This document shows positions 16,988-24,834 of a stretch of 64,000 nucleotides of DNA, one piece after another. Both the position numbers and the translations under genes were made by a program. Source of the DNA: Ignavibacteriales bacterium (GTDB lineage: Bacteria; Bacteroidota; Ignavibacteria; Ignavibacteriales; Melioribacteraceae); contig JACKAB010000010.1 of NCBI GenBank assembly GCA_020635285.1, positions 62,001 to 126,000 of the forward strand, written 5' to 3'. Numbering within the stretch: the first letter of the stretch is position 1; the number at the start of each line of letters is the position of its first letter. Below the pieces are notes generated by a model, which worked only from the letters and a program-made list of their open reading frames with translations, was not told where the DNA came from and did not search any database.

Positions 16988-19693
16988 ATGAAAGCTTTAT
17001 TACGTAAGCTAATCTTACTATTTATAATTTTCCCTTTTCTTGTTTACTCACAAGAAATAACCGAGCTTAATCTTTCGTTAAAAGAAAAAAATCTTCCTTT
17101 TGGACTAACCAAATTTGTTCCTATGGACAAACCCGAAGTAAGTTTAGTTTTAAGCGGTGGCGGCTCGCGCGCAATCTCTCATATTGGCGTTTTAAAGGCA
17201 ATTGAAGAATTAGAAATCCCTATTGACCAAATTGTTGGAACAAGTATGGGTAGTGTAATTGGCGGTTTGTATTCAGCCGGCTACACCATTGATGAAATTG
17301 ATTCAATTGTAGTTTCAACCAATTGGGAAGAATTATTTTCTTTAACAGATCAGGACAGAAAAAATTTATTTGTCGATCAAAAAATTACCGAAGATAAGTC
17401 TTTGCTAACATTAAGACTAAATGGATTTAAACCTTCAATTCCAAATTCTATAAATACCGGTAAAAAAATCAGCAACCTATTAACAAGCTTAACTTTAAGT
17501 GCTCCAATTAACCAATATGACTCTTTTGACAATTTACTTTTTAAGTATCGGGCTGTTTGCACAGATTTAGTAAGCGGTAAACGCACGGTATTAAAAGACG
17601 GATTACTAAGCGAAGCAATGAGAGCAAGTTCAAGTGTGTCGTTCGTATTGCCTCCGGTAAAAAGAGACACACTAATTTTGGTTGATGGCGGATTAGTTGA
17701 TAACTTGCCAATTAAATCCGCAGAGGAATTAAAGCCGGATTTTATAATTGCTTCTGATGCCACGAGTGCTTTGAGGAAAAAGAACGAACTTAATTTTCCA
17801 TGGGAAATTGCAGACCAATTAGTAACTATTCCATCCAGAATTATTTGGGAAGAAAACATTTCAAAAGCTGATGTATTAATTCGTCAAAATTTTAATAAAA
17901 GAAAAAATGACGATTTTGAAAACTTGGATGAAATAATTAAGGCTGGATATGATTCAGCAAAATATATACTTCTAACAACAAAAAATAAAATTCAAAATAT
18001 TTTTAAAGAACGGTTATCCAAAAATAATAAGTTTTATAAGAATCTCTCGGTGCCAACAAACAGTAATCTTCTAGAGAAGGAAATATTAAAAAGTTTTAAT
18101 GGAGCAGATTCGGTTAGTAAAGCGGAAATTTTAAATGCTCTTTATTCATTTTATCAAAGCGGAATTTATGAAAATTTATCTGCAATCATAATTAGTGATT
18201 CAAGTTCTGTTTTGAAAATAAATTATGAAACAAATCCTTTAATTAACAATATTGAGTTTAATGGAATCACCCAAATACCTATAGACACTGCTATTGCTCA
18301 ATTTAATAATGTTTTAAACAAGCCATATTCTGCAGATGAAGCATTTAAAAGTATATTAAAATTAATTAAAAAATATAGAGAAAATGGTCTTGTGCTTGCA
18401 ACTGTTGACAGAATATTTTTTAGTAAGGCATTAGAAAAATTAATTATTTCTGTTAACGAAGGCTTAATTACAGAAGTTGAAGTTAAAGGAAATAAAACAA
18501 CTCTTAATAATGTTATCACAAGAGAGTTTGCAACAGACGCTGGTGATTACCTTTTTAAAAATAATTTAGACGAGGGTTTAGCAAATATTGCTTCAACCGA
18601 TTTATTTGATAATGTAAAACTTAGCTTTTCTAAAAATGGTGACGGCAAAAAAATTAGAATTGATTTAGATGAAAAATTACCAAATGTTTTGCGGTTTGGG
18701 CTAAGAATAGACAATGAAAATTTCACACAGTTTGCTGTGGATTTAAGAAATGAAAATTTATTCGGAACCGGTTCTGAACTTGGTTTTTCAGTTTCTGGGG
18801 GAATCAGAAATTTATCATACGTAATTGAGCACAAAACAAATAGAATTTTCAATACTTATTTAACTTATAAAGCCCAAGCATTTTATCATTCTAACGATGT
18901 AAATGTTTATGGTGATGATATTATTAACAATATAAGAAAATTTTCTAGATCTAAGATTGCTGAGTACAAACAAATATTATACGGCGGATTTATTGGTGTT
19001 GGAGCACATCTTAAAAAACTTGGAACATTGACGGCTGAAGGCAAATATGAAATTGATGAAATCAAGAACATAAGCTCATTGCAAGAAGAACAAAGTTATA
19101 AATTAAATATTTCCAGCTTAAGATTAAGACTTCAAATTGATTCGCAAAATAAATATCCTTATCCAACTAAAGGAATTTATATAAATACTTTTTATGAAAC
19201 TGCTCAAAAAATACTTGGCGGTGATATTAGTTTTGCAAAATTTAGTTTTGATTATTCCAGTTATTTTACTTTTGCAAACTTACACACATTAACTCCGCAT
19301 ATAATTTTTGGCTTTGCAGATGAAACGCTTCCGCTTAGTCAGCAATTTAATTTTGGAGGGCAATATAATTTTTTAGGTTATAGAGACTATGAGTTTAGAG
19401 GGCGACAAATTTTTATTGCTTCCCTTCAATATAGATATAAGGTTCCATTTGATTTATACTTTGACACTTACTTTAAAATTAGGTACGACTTAGGTTCCTC
19501 TTGGCTTAACCAGCAAGAAATTCGTTTCAATGATTTGCGACATGGAATTGGCTTAACCATTTCTCTTGATACGCCAATTGGACCGGCAGATTTTTCAGTT
19601 GGGAGGAGTTCATACTTAAAAGATTCTGCTCCAGAAAGAATTATTAGTCGCGGGCCTTTATTCTTTTATTTTACAATGGGGTATTATTATTAG
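16988..19693 (+). CDS. Patatin-like phospholipase with POTRA and outer-membrane barrel (type Vd-like)
   Basis: 901 residues. A signal peptide (LILLFIIFPFLVYS, ending ~21) precedes a patatin lipase domain: oxyanion loop SGGGSR (56-61), nucleophile Ser86 in GTSMGS, and catalytic Asp in VDGG (Asp ~233). A POTRA-like region lies around residues 400-550 and a C-terminal bacterial-surface-antigen beta-barrel ends in FTMGYYY, with a terminal aromatic as expected for BAM substrates. The order resembles PlpD/FplA-type self-secreted phospholipases, although in this group the lipase is often kept in the periplasm. It lies 40 bp after yidC and is probably read from the same side. Confidence 0.88.
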   Translation: MKALLRKLILLFIIFPFLVYSQEITELNLSLKEKNLPFGLTKFVPMDKPEVSLVLSGGGSRAISHIGVLKAIEELEIPIDQIVGTSMGSVIGGLYSAGYTIDEIDSIVVSTNWEELFSLTDQDRKNLFVDQKITEDKSLLTLRLNGFKPSIPNSINTGKKISNLLTSLTLSAPINQYDSFDNLLFKYRAVCTDLVSGKRTVLKDGLLSEAMRASSSVSFVLPPVKRDTLILVDGGLVDNLPIKSAEELKPDFIIASDATSALRKKNELNFPWEIADQLVTIPSRIIWEENISKADVLIRQNFNKRKNDDFENLDEIIKAGYDSAKYILLTTKNKIQNIFKERLSKNNKFYKNLSVPTNSNLLEKEILKSFNGADSVSKAEILNALYSFYQSGIYENLSAIIISDSSSVLKINYETNPLINNIEFNGITQIPIDTAIAQFNNVLNKPYSADEAFKSILKLIKKYRENGLVLATVDRIFFSKALEKLIISVNEGLITEVEVKGNKTTLNNVITREFATDAGDYLFKNNLDEGLANIASTDLFDNVKLSFSKNGDGKKIRIDLDEKLPNVLRFGLRIDNENFTQFAVDLRNENLFGTGSELGFSVSGGIRNLSYVIEHKTNRIFNTYLTYKAQAFYHSNDVNVYGDDIINNIRKFSRSKIAEYKQILYGGFIGVGAHLKKLGTLTAEGKYEIDEIKNISSLQEEQSYKLNISSLRLRLQIDSQNKYPYPTKGIYINTFYETAQKILGGDISFAKFSFDYSSYFTFANLHTLTPHIIFGFADETLPLSQQFNFGGQYNFLGYRDYEFRGRQIFIASLQYRYKVPFDLYFDTYFKIRYDLGSSWLNQQEIRFNDLRHGIGLTISLDTPIGPADFSVGRSSYLKDSAPERIISRGPLFFYFTMGYYY

Positions 19694-19706
19694 GATTTTA
19701 TAATTC

Positions 19707-20285
19707 CTAGACTAAACTTATTTCAAAAGCAGTTGCGCCTTTAATTTCTTCTTTGGTATTAAACTCCCTTATAATTTCTTTTATTGTTCTGATTTCTGTT
19801 TCTGCCATATATAAACGGTGCTTAAGCATAAGCAAGCCAGTAAAAGCAGCGGTTCTTTCCCGCTCCAGACTTATAATTTGTGTTTTGATTTCATAGGTGG
19901 AACTTTCTAAATTTTCTAACTTAATTTTTAATTTTTGAAATACTTCATCGCGACTTAAATGATGAAGTAAAATAATTGCAATATCAAATTTAGAGCCATC
20001 AGGGTCTGTCTGCTCAATATAAGTAGAAATTGTTTTATGTAATTCAAATTCTCCTTCAGCCGTAATTGTATAAATTGTTTTTTCAGGAAAGCTTCCTTCT
20101 CTAACTGTTTCTCCCTTTATTAATCCCTGTTTTTTTAAGCTATTAATTGTTGCATAAACGGTGGAATCTGCTACATTAAACCATTTTCTTAAATTTAGAT
20201 TACTAAGCATTTTTGTTATTTCATAAGGATTTCGTTCCTTTTCAAACAAAACACCTAAAATTAACGTGGATATTTTTGATAACAT
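19707..20285 (-). CDS. PadR-family transcriptional regulator
   Basis: About 192 residues. An N-terminal winged helix-turn-helix (ILGVLFEKERNPYEITKML, then DSTVYATINSLKKQGLIKG with the beta-wing) and a C-terminal coiled-coil dimerisation region match PadR with a Vir_act_alpha_C tail. I place the start at ATG 20285 because GGGAGA (20297-20292) is 6 bases upstream; the alternative ATG at 20291 would abut that site. PadR proteins respond to small ligands and often control export or phenolic-acid genes. The target is not obvious; the gene stands alone between the patatin gene (convergent) and the SIR2-like gene. Confidence 0.85.
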   Translation of the reverse strand: MLSKISTLILGVLFEKERNPYEITKMLSNLNLRKWFNVADSTVYATINSLKKQGLIKGETVREGSFPEKTIYTITAEGEFELHKTISTYIEQTDPDGSKFDIAIILLHHLSRDEVFQKLKIKLENLESSTYEIKTQIISLERERTAAFTGLLMLKHRLYMAETEIRTIKEIIREFNTKEEIKGATAFEISLV

Positions 20286-20303
20286 AATCATTCTCCCTAT
20301 TAG

Positions 20304-20315
20304 CTTAAATTTAAG
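20304..20315. promoter_or_regulatory. Candidate PadR operator palindrome
   Basis: A perfect 12-bp palindrome CTTAAATTTAAG lies ~20 bp upstream of the padR start codon. Flanking arms TATTAG (20299-20304) and CTAATA (20332-20337) form a second, wider inverted repeat. PadR dimers usually bind dyads upstream of their own gene, so autoregulation is plausible. AT-rich palindromes arise often in this genome by chance. Confidence 0.35.
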
Positions 20316-20445
20316 AAAATAAATTAAAACCTAATAATACTTTTTAGATTACTACAAGTGAGTAGAAGTTTAAACCATTTTAGGATTGGACTCTTAGAAT
20401 TTTTCTGGTATTAATATTCTTGCAAATATTAAAATAGATTCTTTT

Positions 20446-21567
20446 TTAAGAGACAATGTCTTTTAATAAACTTGCTTCTGAAACCATATTTTCAAACGCC
20501 ATATCGTAATATTTAATATTTTGTGCAATTGCATTGTACTTGTTTTCCAACAAAGCTGCTTTTTTACTGTTAATTACAATAACTTCCGTTTCTTTGCGCA
20601 ATTGTTTTTTAAATAATGCTTTAATATGAACATCCGCATCCGAAAGAGAATAACCGACAAAAACTATTTTCTTTGCATCTCTAATCTCTCGTGATGCTTC
20701 TGCAAACAATTGAGAAATAACCGGCTGGTTTAATGTTTTTAAATATGACGGGGGCATAATTAAAGTTTGGAATTCTGTTCCATCAAGCGGACAAACATAT
20801 TCGTATTTTTCATTATCGGGATAGGTGAATCCTAAAAATTTTCCGCCTTGTAAATCTATTGTTCTATCCCAAGGAGTAAGCAATGTTTGGTTGCAGCAAT
20901 TGCAGTACTTCCAGTTTAAGCTTCCGTGCAATTTAATTATTTTTATTGGGGAAGGATTATCATTTGGGCCTATATTAACTGGCTCTCTGGGGTTTATCCA
21001 AAAATTAAAATCTTTTAGTTCCGTTAATTTATCGTAATTCATTAAGTGAATACAATAATCAATATAGCCCCATTTCTTAAATAAAAAATCAAATGCTTGT
21101 TCAAGCAACGTATCATAATTTAAGGTTATTATAGAAATGTTGGTATTAAACTCTTGAATTGCTTCCCAAAACAAATGATAATATTTGCTTCTTTTGTGAG
21201 TTCTTAAATTTACAATGTAATGAATGAGTTTTATTAAATATTCTTTTAACTCAACAATTTTATTGTGTGTATATTTTGCGTTTAAGCTCTCATTCTGCTG
21301 AATAAAATAATCTAAAAATCCAAAGACTGCTTCCAACTGAGGATATTGATTTAACTGAATATCATACCGAAAATTATCATTAATAAATTCAATTACCGAT
21401 TTACCAATTTTAGAATCGCGAATTTCACTTTGCTCTTCAGAAAGAATCATTGGCAAAATATCTCTTTGCAGTGGAACTCCATCTGGCTGAGAAGCGCCCG
21501 CACCCATTACAAAAACAACATCTCGTTTAGGCTGATATCTTAAATATTTTTGATTTGGTTCTGTCAT
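20446..21567 (-). CDS. SIR2-like domain protein
   Basis: 373 residues. The sirtuin-type Rossmann fold is recognisable from VFVMGAGASQ (residues 18-27, NAD-binding GAG), TLNYDTLLEQAFD, KLHGSLNW (the His aligned with the catalytic one of SIR2 proteins) and the C-terminal VFVGYSLSDADVHIKALF. A CNCC...C set between them may bind zinc. Such stand-alone SIR2-like proteins include NADases of antiphage systems as well as uncharacterised housekeeping homologues. No partner such as an Argonaute, TIR, MacroD or helicase gene is adjacent, so a defence role is only a possibility. It is transcribed alone, divergently from the glycerophosphodiesterase. Confidence 0.75.
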   Translation of the reverse strand: MTEPNQKYLRYQPKRDVVFVMGAGASQPDGVPLQRDILPMILSEEQSEIRDSKIGKSVIEFINDNFRYDIQLNQYPQLEAVFGFLDYFIQQNESLNAKYTHNKIVELKEYLIKLIHYIVNLRTHKRSKYYHLFWEAIQEFNTNISIITLNYDTLLEQAFDFLFKKWGYIDYCIHLMNYDKLTELKDFNFWINPREPVNIGPNDNPSPIKIIKLHGSLNWKYCNCCNQTLLTPWDRTIDLQGGKFLGFTYPDNEKYEYVCPLDGTEFQTLIMPPSYLKTLNQPVISQLFAEASREIRDAKKIVFVGYSLSDADVHIKALFKKQLRKETEVIVINSKKAALLENKYNAIAQNIKYYDMAFENMVSEASLLKDIVS

Positions 21568-21736
21568 ATAAAATTATTTTTACATTAAGTTGTAAACATA
21601 CAGAATATTGAGAAAAAAAATATTCTTAATGTTTTATCTGTGTTATTTACAAATTGACTAACTTAGCTTTCAGAGTAAACTTCACCAAAATTTCGACTTC
21701 GTTTTATTTATCTTTACTTAACTAAAAATTTCAAGA

Positions 21737-22492
21737 ATGAAGAAAATAAAACCATTAATAATTGCTCACCGTGGTGAATCTTACGATGCACCTGAAAATA
21801 CACTTGCTTCAATAAACTTAGCTTGGCAGCGTGGTGCTGAAGCAGTTGAAATTGACGTTCACCTTTCGAAAGATAATAACGTAATCGTAATTCACGATGC
21901 ATCCACAAAAAGAGTTTCCGGAAAAAGCGGGAGAATAAAAAACTTAACCTTACATGAAATCAAAAATCTTGATGTCGGTTCGTGGAAAAACGTAAAATAT
22001 AAAAACGAGAAAATCCCTACTCTCGAAGAAGTTTTAAAGACTATTCCGCCAAACAAAAAATTAATTATTGAAATAAAATCCGGAGTAAAGATTCTGCCTT
22101 TTCTAAAAATAGAAATTAAAAGAGCTAATTTAAAACCAAATCAAATTGAAATAATTTCATTTGGTTATGCTGCTGTTAAAAATGCAAAACTAATTTTACC
22201 TGAATACAAAATATTATTACTTGCCGATCTCGATTATAATTCATACACTCAGCTTGTAAGTCCACCGGTAGAAAAATTAATTGAAAAAGTTAAAAAAGCA
22301 AATTTAGACGGACTAAATGTTTGGGCTGGAAAAATTTTGACGGAAGAGTTTACGCAAAAAGTTAAATCAAAAGGATTGCTTTTGTATGTTTGGACAGTGA
22401 ATGATTTTGAAAAGACAAAAGAGTTAGTTTCTTGGGGAATTGATGGAATTACAACTGATAGAGCCAATTGGATGAGAGAAAAATTGCTATGA
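21737..22492 (+). CDS. Glycerophosphodiester phosphodiesterase
   Basis: 251 residues, TIM-barrel GDPD. The signature HRGESYDAPENTLAS (residues ~11-25) holds the catalytic His and Arg/Glu. AVEIDVHLSKD supplies metal ligands, VIHD the second His, and KLIIEIKSG a further acidic residue. The C-terminus has LYVWTVND and WGIDGITTDRA. It hydrolyses glycerophosphodiesters to sn-glycerol 3-phosphate and an alcohol, probably in the cytoplasm because no signal peptide is present. GlpD, which would oxidise the product, lies 7 kb away on the same strand, on the other side of the four-gene operon. Confidence 0.92.
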   Translation: MKKIKPLIIAHRGESYDAPENTLASINLAWQRGAEAVEIDVHLSKDNNVIVIHDASTKRVSGKSGRIKNLTLHEIKNLDVGSWKNVKYKNEKIPTLEEVLKTIPPNKKLIIEIKSGVKILPFLKIEIKRANLKPNQIEIISFGYAAVKNAKLILPEYKILLLADLDYNSYTQLVSPPVEKLIEKVKKANLDGLNVWAGKILTEEFTQKVKSKGLLLYVWTVNDFEKTKELVSWGIDGITTDRANWMREKLL

Positions 22493-22613
22493 GGTTTTTA
22501 CCAATTTAAATTATTTTCTTATTTAATATGATTATTTTAATATACATTTACTGCCTTCATTTTTAGGATCTTTGTTAAATTTAATTTTCTAACTTTTAAA
22601 TGGAAGAGACAGA

Positions 22614-23741
22614 ATGGAAGATCTACCAAAAAACTCTGAACAAAATCAACAGCAAATTTTAAATTTAGAAAATCCATACGACCTAATTGATGGTGCCTCT
22701 GGCGAAGGTTTTGACATAACTTCTGAGTTTGAAAAACAACGTAATATTATAGCTGATAAATCAAATTGGCTCGATGACAGATTGGAAGCCTTTGGTGATA
22801 TTATGGATTCTGAAGTTGGTGATACTTCAATGGTTAGAGCAAGAAATATTGAGAGAGAAGTTGGTGCCAGACAAATTTACTTAAAATTCGAAGGTGGAAA
22901 TCCAACCGGCACTCAAAAAGATAGAATCGCTTTTGCACAAGCTATGGATGCAATGCGCAGAGGATTTGAAACAATGACCCTTGCCACATGCGGAAATTAT
23001 GGAGTAGCGTGTTCTTTGGCTGCTTCAATTGCAAATATTAAATGTAAAATATTTGTGCCCGAAACCTATCACGCAATCCGTATTAAAGAAATGGTTGCTT
23101 TAGGTGCTGAAATTGTTAGGGTTCCCGGTGACTATGAAAGAGCTGTTGAAATCTCTTCGGAAGTTGCACAACAGGAAGAGCTTTATGATGCAAATCCCGG
23201 TGGTACAAATATTACTTTGCAATTAAAAGCTTATGGTGAAATTGCAAATGAAATTTATGACGATTTAAGAGACGCCCCAAGTATAGTTGCAGTACCGGTT
23301 TCCAACGGTACAACAATTGCTGGGATTTACAAAGGCTTTTTAAGTTTATATAGAAGAGGTAAAACTTCAAAAATGCCAAGGTTTGTCGCCGGTTCGTCGT
23401 TTAAGAAAAATCCAATTATTCATGCTTACTTAACAAACAAAGAAACCGCCGAAGATTTGCAACCGGACAAAATTAAAGAATCAAAAATAAATGAGCCGCT
23501 AATTAATTGGCACTCCATTGATGGCGATTTGGCTTTAGAAGCAATTAGAAATACAAACGGTTGGGCAGCTGATGCAACAGATAAAGCAATGTTAAGTTAT
23601 TCAAAGCTAATCAGAGAAAAAGAAGGTATGTTCGTATTACCTGCATCTACAGCTGGATTAATCGCTTTAATTAATAAAAACAACAATAAAGAAACAATCA
23701 ACAACGATAGATTCGTTGTAGTACTAACCGGGAGGAAGTGA
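22614..23741 (+). CDS. Threonine-synthase-like PLP-dependent enzyme
   Basis: 375 residues, fold-type II PLP enzyme. VGDTSMVRARNIE precedes the Schiff-base Lys102 in GTQKDRIAFAQAMDA. The phosphate-cradle/substrate loop is TLATCGNYGVACS, and NPGGTNITLQLKAYGE and a C-terminal LPASTAGL follow. Overall it resembles threonine synthase, but it has an unusual charged N-terminal extension (~60 residues). The neighbours are not threonine-pathway genes (no thrB or homoserine dehydrogenase). It heads a tight operon: its TGA overlaps the ATG of the DUF1611 gene. It may act on an O-phospho or beta-substituted amino acid to make a non-standard amino acid for the downstream enzymes. That is inference; a genuine threonine synthase remains possible. 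Confidence 0.82.
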   Translation: MEDLPKNSEQNQQQILNLENPYDLIDGASGEGFDITSEFEKQRNIIADKSNWLDDRLEAFGDIMDSEVGDTSMVRARNIEREVGARQIYLKFEGGNPTGTQKDRIAFAQAMDAMRRGFETMTLATCGNYGVACSLAASIANIKCKIFVPETYHAIRIKEMVALGAEIVRVPGDYERAVEISSEVAQQEELYDANPGGTNITLQLKAYGEIANEIYDDLRDAPSIVAVPVSNGTTIAGIYKGFLSLYRRGKTSKMPRFVAGSSFKKNPIIHAYLTNKETAEDLQPDKIKESKINEPLINWHSIDGDLALEAIRNTNGWAADATDKAMLSYSKLIREKEGMFVLPASTAGLIALINKNNNKETINNDRFVVVLTGRK

Positions 23742-24814
23742 TGAACACATTGCCAGAAGGTAATGCAATTGTTTATTGTGAGGATGCATTTAACACAACA
23801 AATGGGAAAACTGCCCATGGACTTGTTCGATTTACACAAAGATATAAGATTCTATCAGTAATTGATTCCAAACATGCAGGTAAAGATGCCGGAATGGTTT
23901 TAGACAATAAAGAAAATGGGATTCCGATTTATGCAAGTTTCAAAGATGCTTACGAATCGGCAGAAAATTCTAAATTAAAACCAACTCATTTTGTAATTGG
24001 TTTAGCTCCGGATGGTGGAAGATTGCCCGATTCTGCAAAAGATGTTGTAAAAAAGGCAATTAAAAAGGGTTTAAATGTTGATTCCGGTTTACACGATTTC
24101 CTTTCTGACGATAAAGAGGTAAAATCTTTAGCAAATCAAAACGGTGTGGCTATTAGAGACATCCGAAAAGTTCCGCCAAGAAGCGAGATGCATTTTTTCT
24201 CCGGAAAAATAGAAGAAGTTAATTCTTTTGTGATTGCGGTTTTAGGAACTGATTCTGCAATTGGCAAACGTACTACTGCATGGATATTAGTCAACGCTCT
24301 CCGCGAGGCCGGTTATAAAGCTGAAATGATTGGAACCGGACAAACAGCTTGGATGCAAGGTGCAAAATATAGCATAATTTTAGATTCGCTAATAAATGAT
24401 TTTGTTAGCGGTGAAATTGAGCATGCGGTTCATTCGGCTTGGAAAAACGAAAAACCCAACTTTATTATTTTAGAAGGACAGGGAAGTTTACTTAATCCAG
24501 CTTATCCGGGAGGTTTTGAGTTGATGGCTGCGGGAAGACCGGATGTAATAATATTACAGCATGCGCCGGCAAGAAAAGAATATGACGGTTTTCCAGATTA
24601 TACAATGCATCCGCTCTCAAAACAAATTAAAGCTGTTGAAATAATCTCTGGAAAACAAGTTGTTGCAATCACAATAAATCATGAAAATATGAGTCCAAAA
24701 GAAGTTACAAAAGTGTGTGATGAGTACACTAAACTTTATGATATTCCAACTTACGATGTGCTGCTTAGTGGCGCGGAAAAACTTGTTAAAACAATTTTGA
24801 AGTATAAAAAATAG
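23741..24814 (+). CDS. DUF1611 family P-loop protein (DgcN-like)
   Basis: About 357 residues. The N-terminal Rossmann-like domain (LVRFTQRYKILSVIDSKHAG, then FVIGLAPDGGRLPD) matches DUF1611_N. The C-terminal domain has a P-loop GTDSAIGKRTTA (~169-180), GTGQTAWMQG, and FIILEGQGSLLNPAYPGG, typical of DUF1611_C. I recall that a DUF1611 protein, DgcN, was reported as an N-acetyltransferase working with the racemase DgcA in D-glutamate use by marine bacteria. The epimerase gene in this operon belongs to the DgcA superfamily. The start is ATG 23741, sharing bases with the upstream stop (TGATG) after GGGAGGAAG. Confidence 0.82.
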   Translation: MNTLPEGNAIVYCEDAFNTTNGKTAHGLVRFTQRYKILSVIDSKHAGKDAGMVLDNKENGIPIYASFKDAYESAENSKLKPTHFVIGLAPDGGRLPDSAKDVVKKAIKKGLNVDSGLHDFLSDDKEVKSLANQNGVAIRDIRKVPPRSEMHFFSGKIEEVNSFVIAVLGTDSAIGKRTTAWILVNALREAGYKAEMIGTGQTAWMQGAKYSIILDSLINDFVSGEIEHAVHSAWKNEKPNFIILEGQGSLLNPAYPGGFELMAAGRPDVIILQHAPARKEYDGFPDYTMHPLSKQIKAVEIISGKQVVAITINHENMSPKEVTKVCDEYTKLYDIPTYDVLLSGAEKLVKTILKYKK

Positions 24815-24834
24815 TCTTAAAAACTAGGGATATA

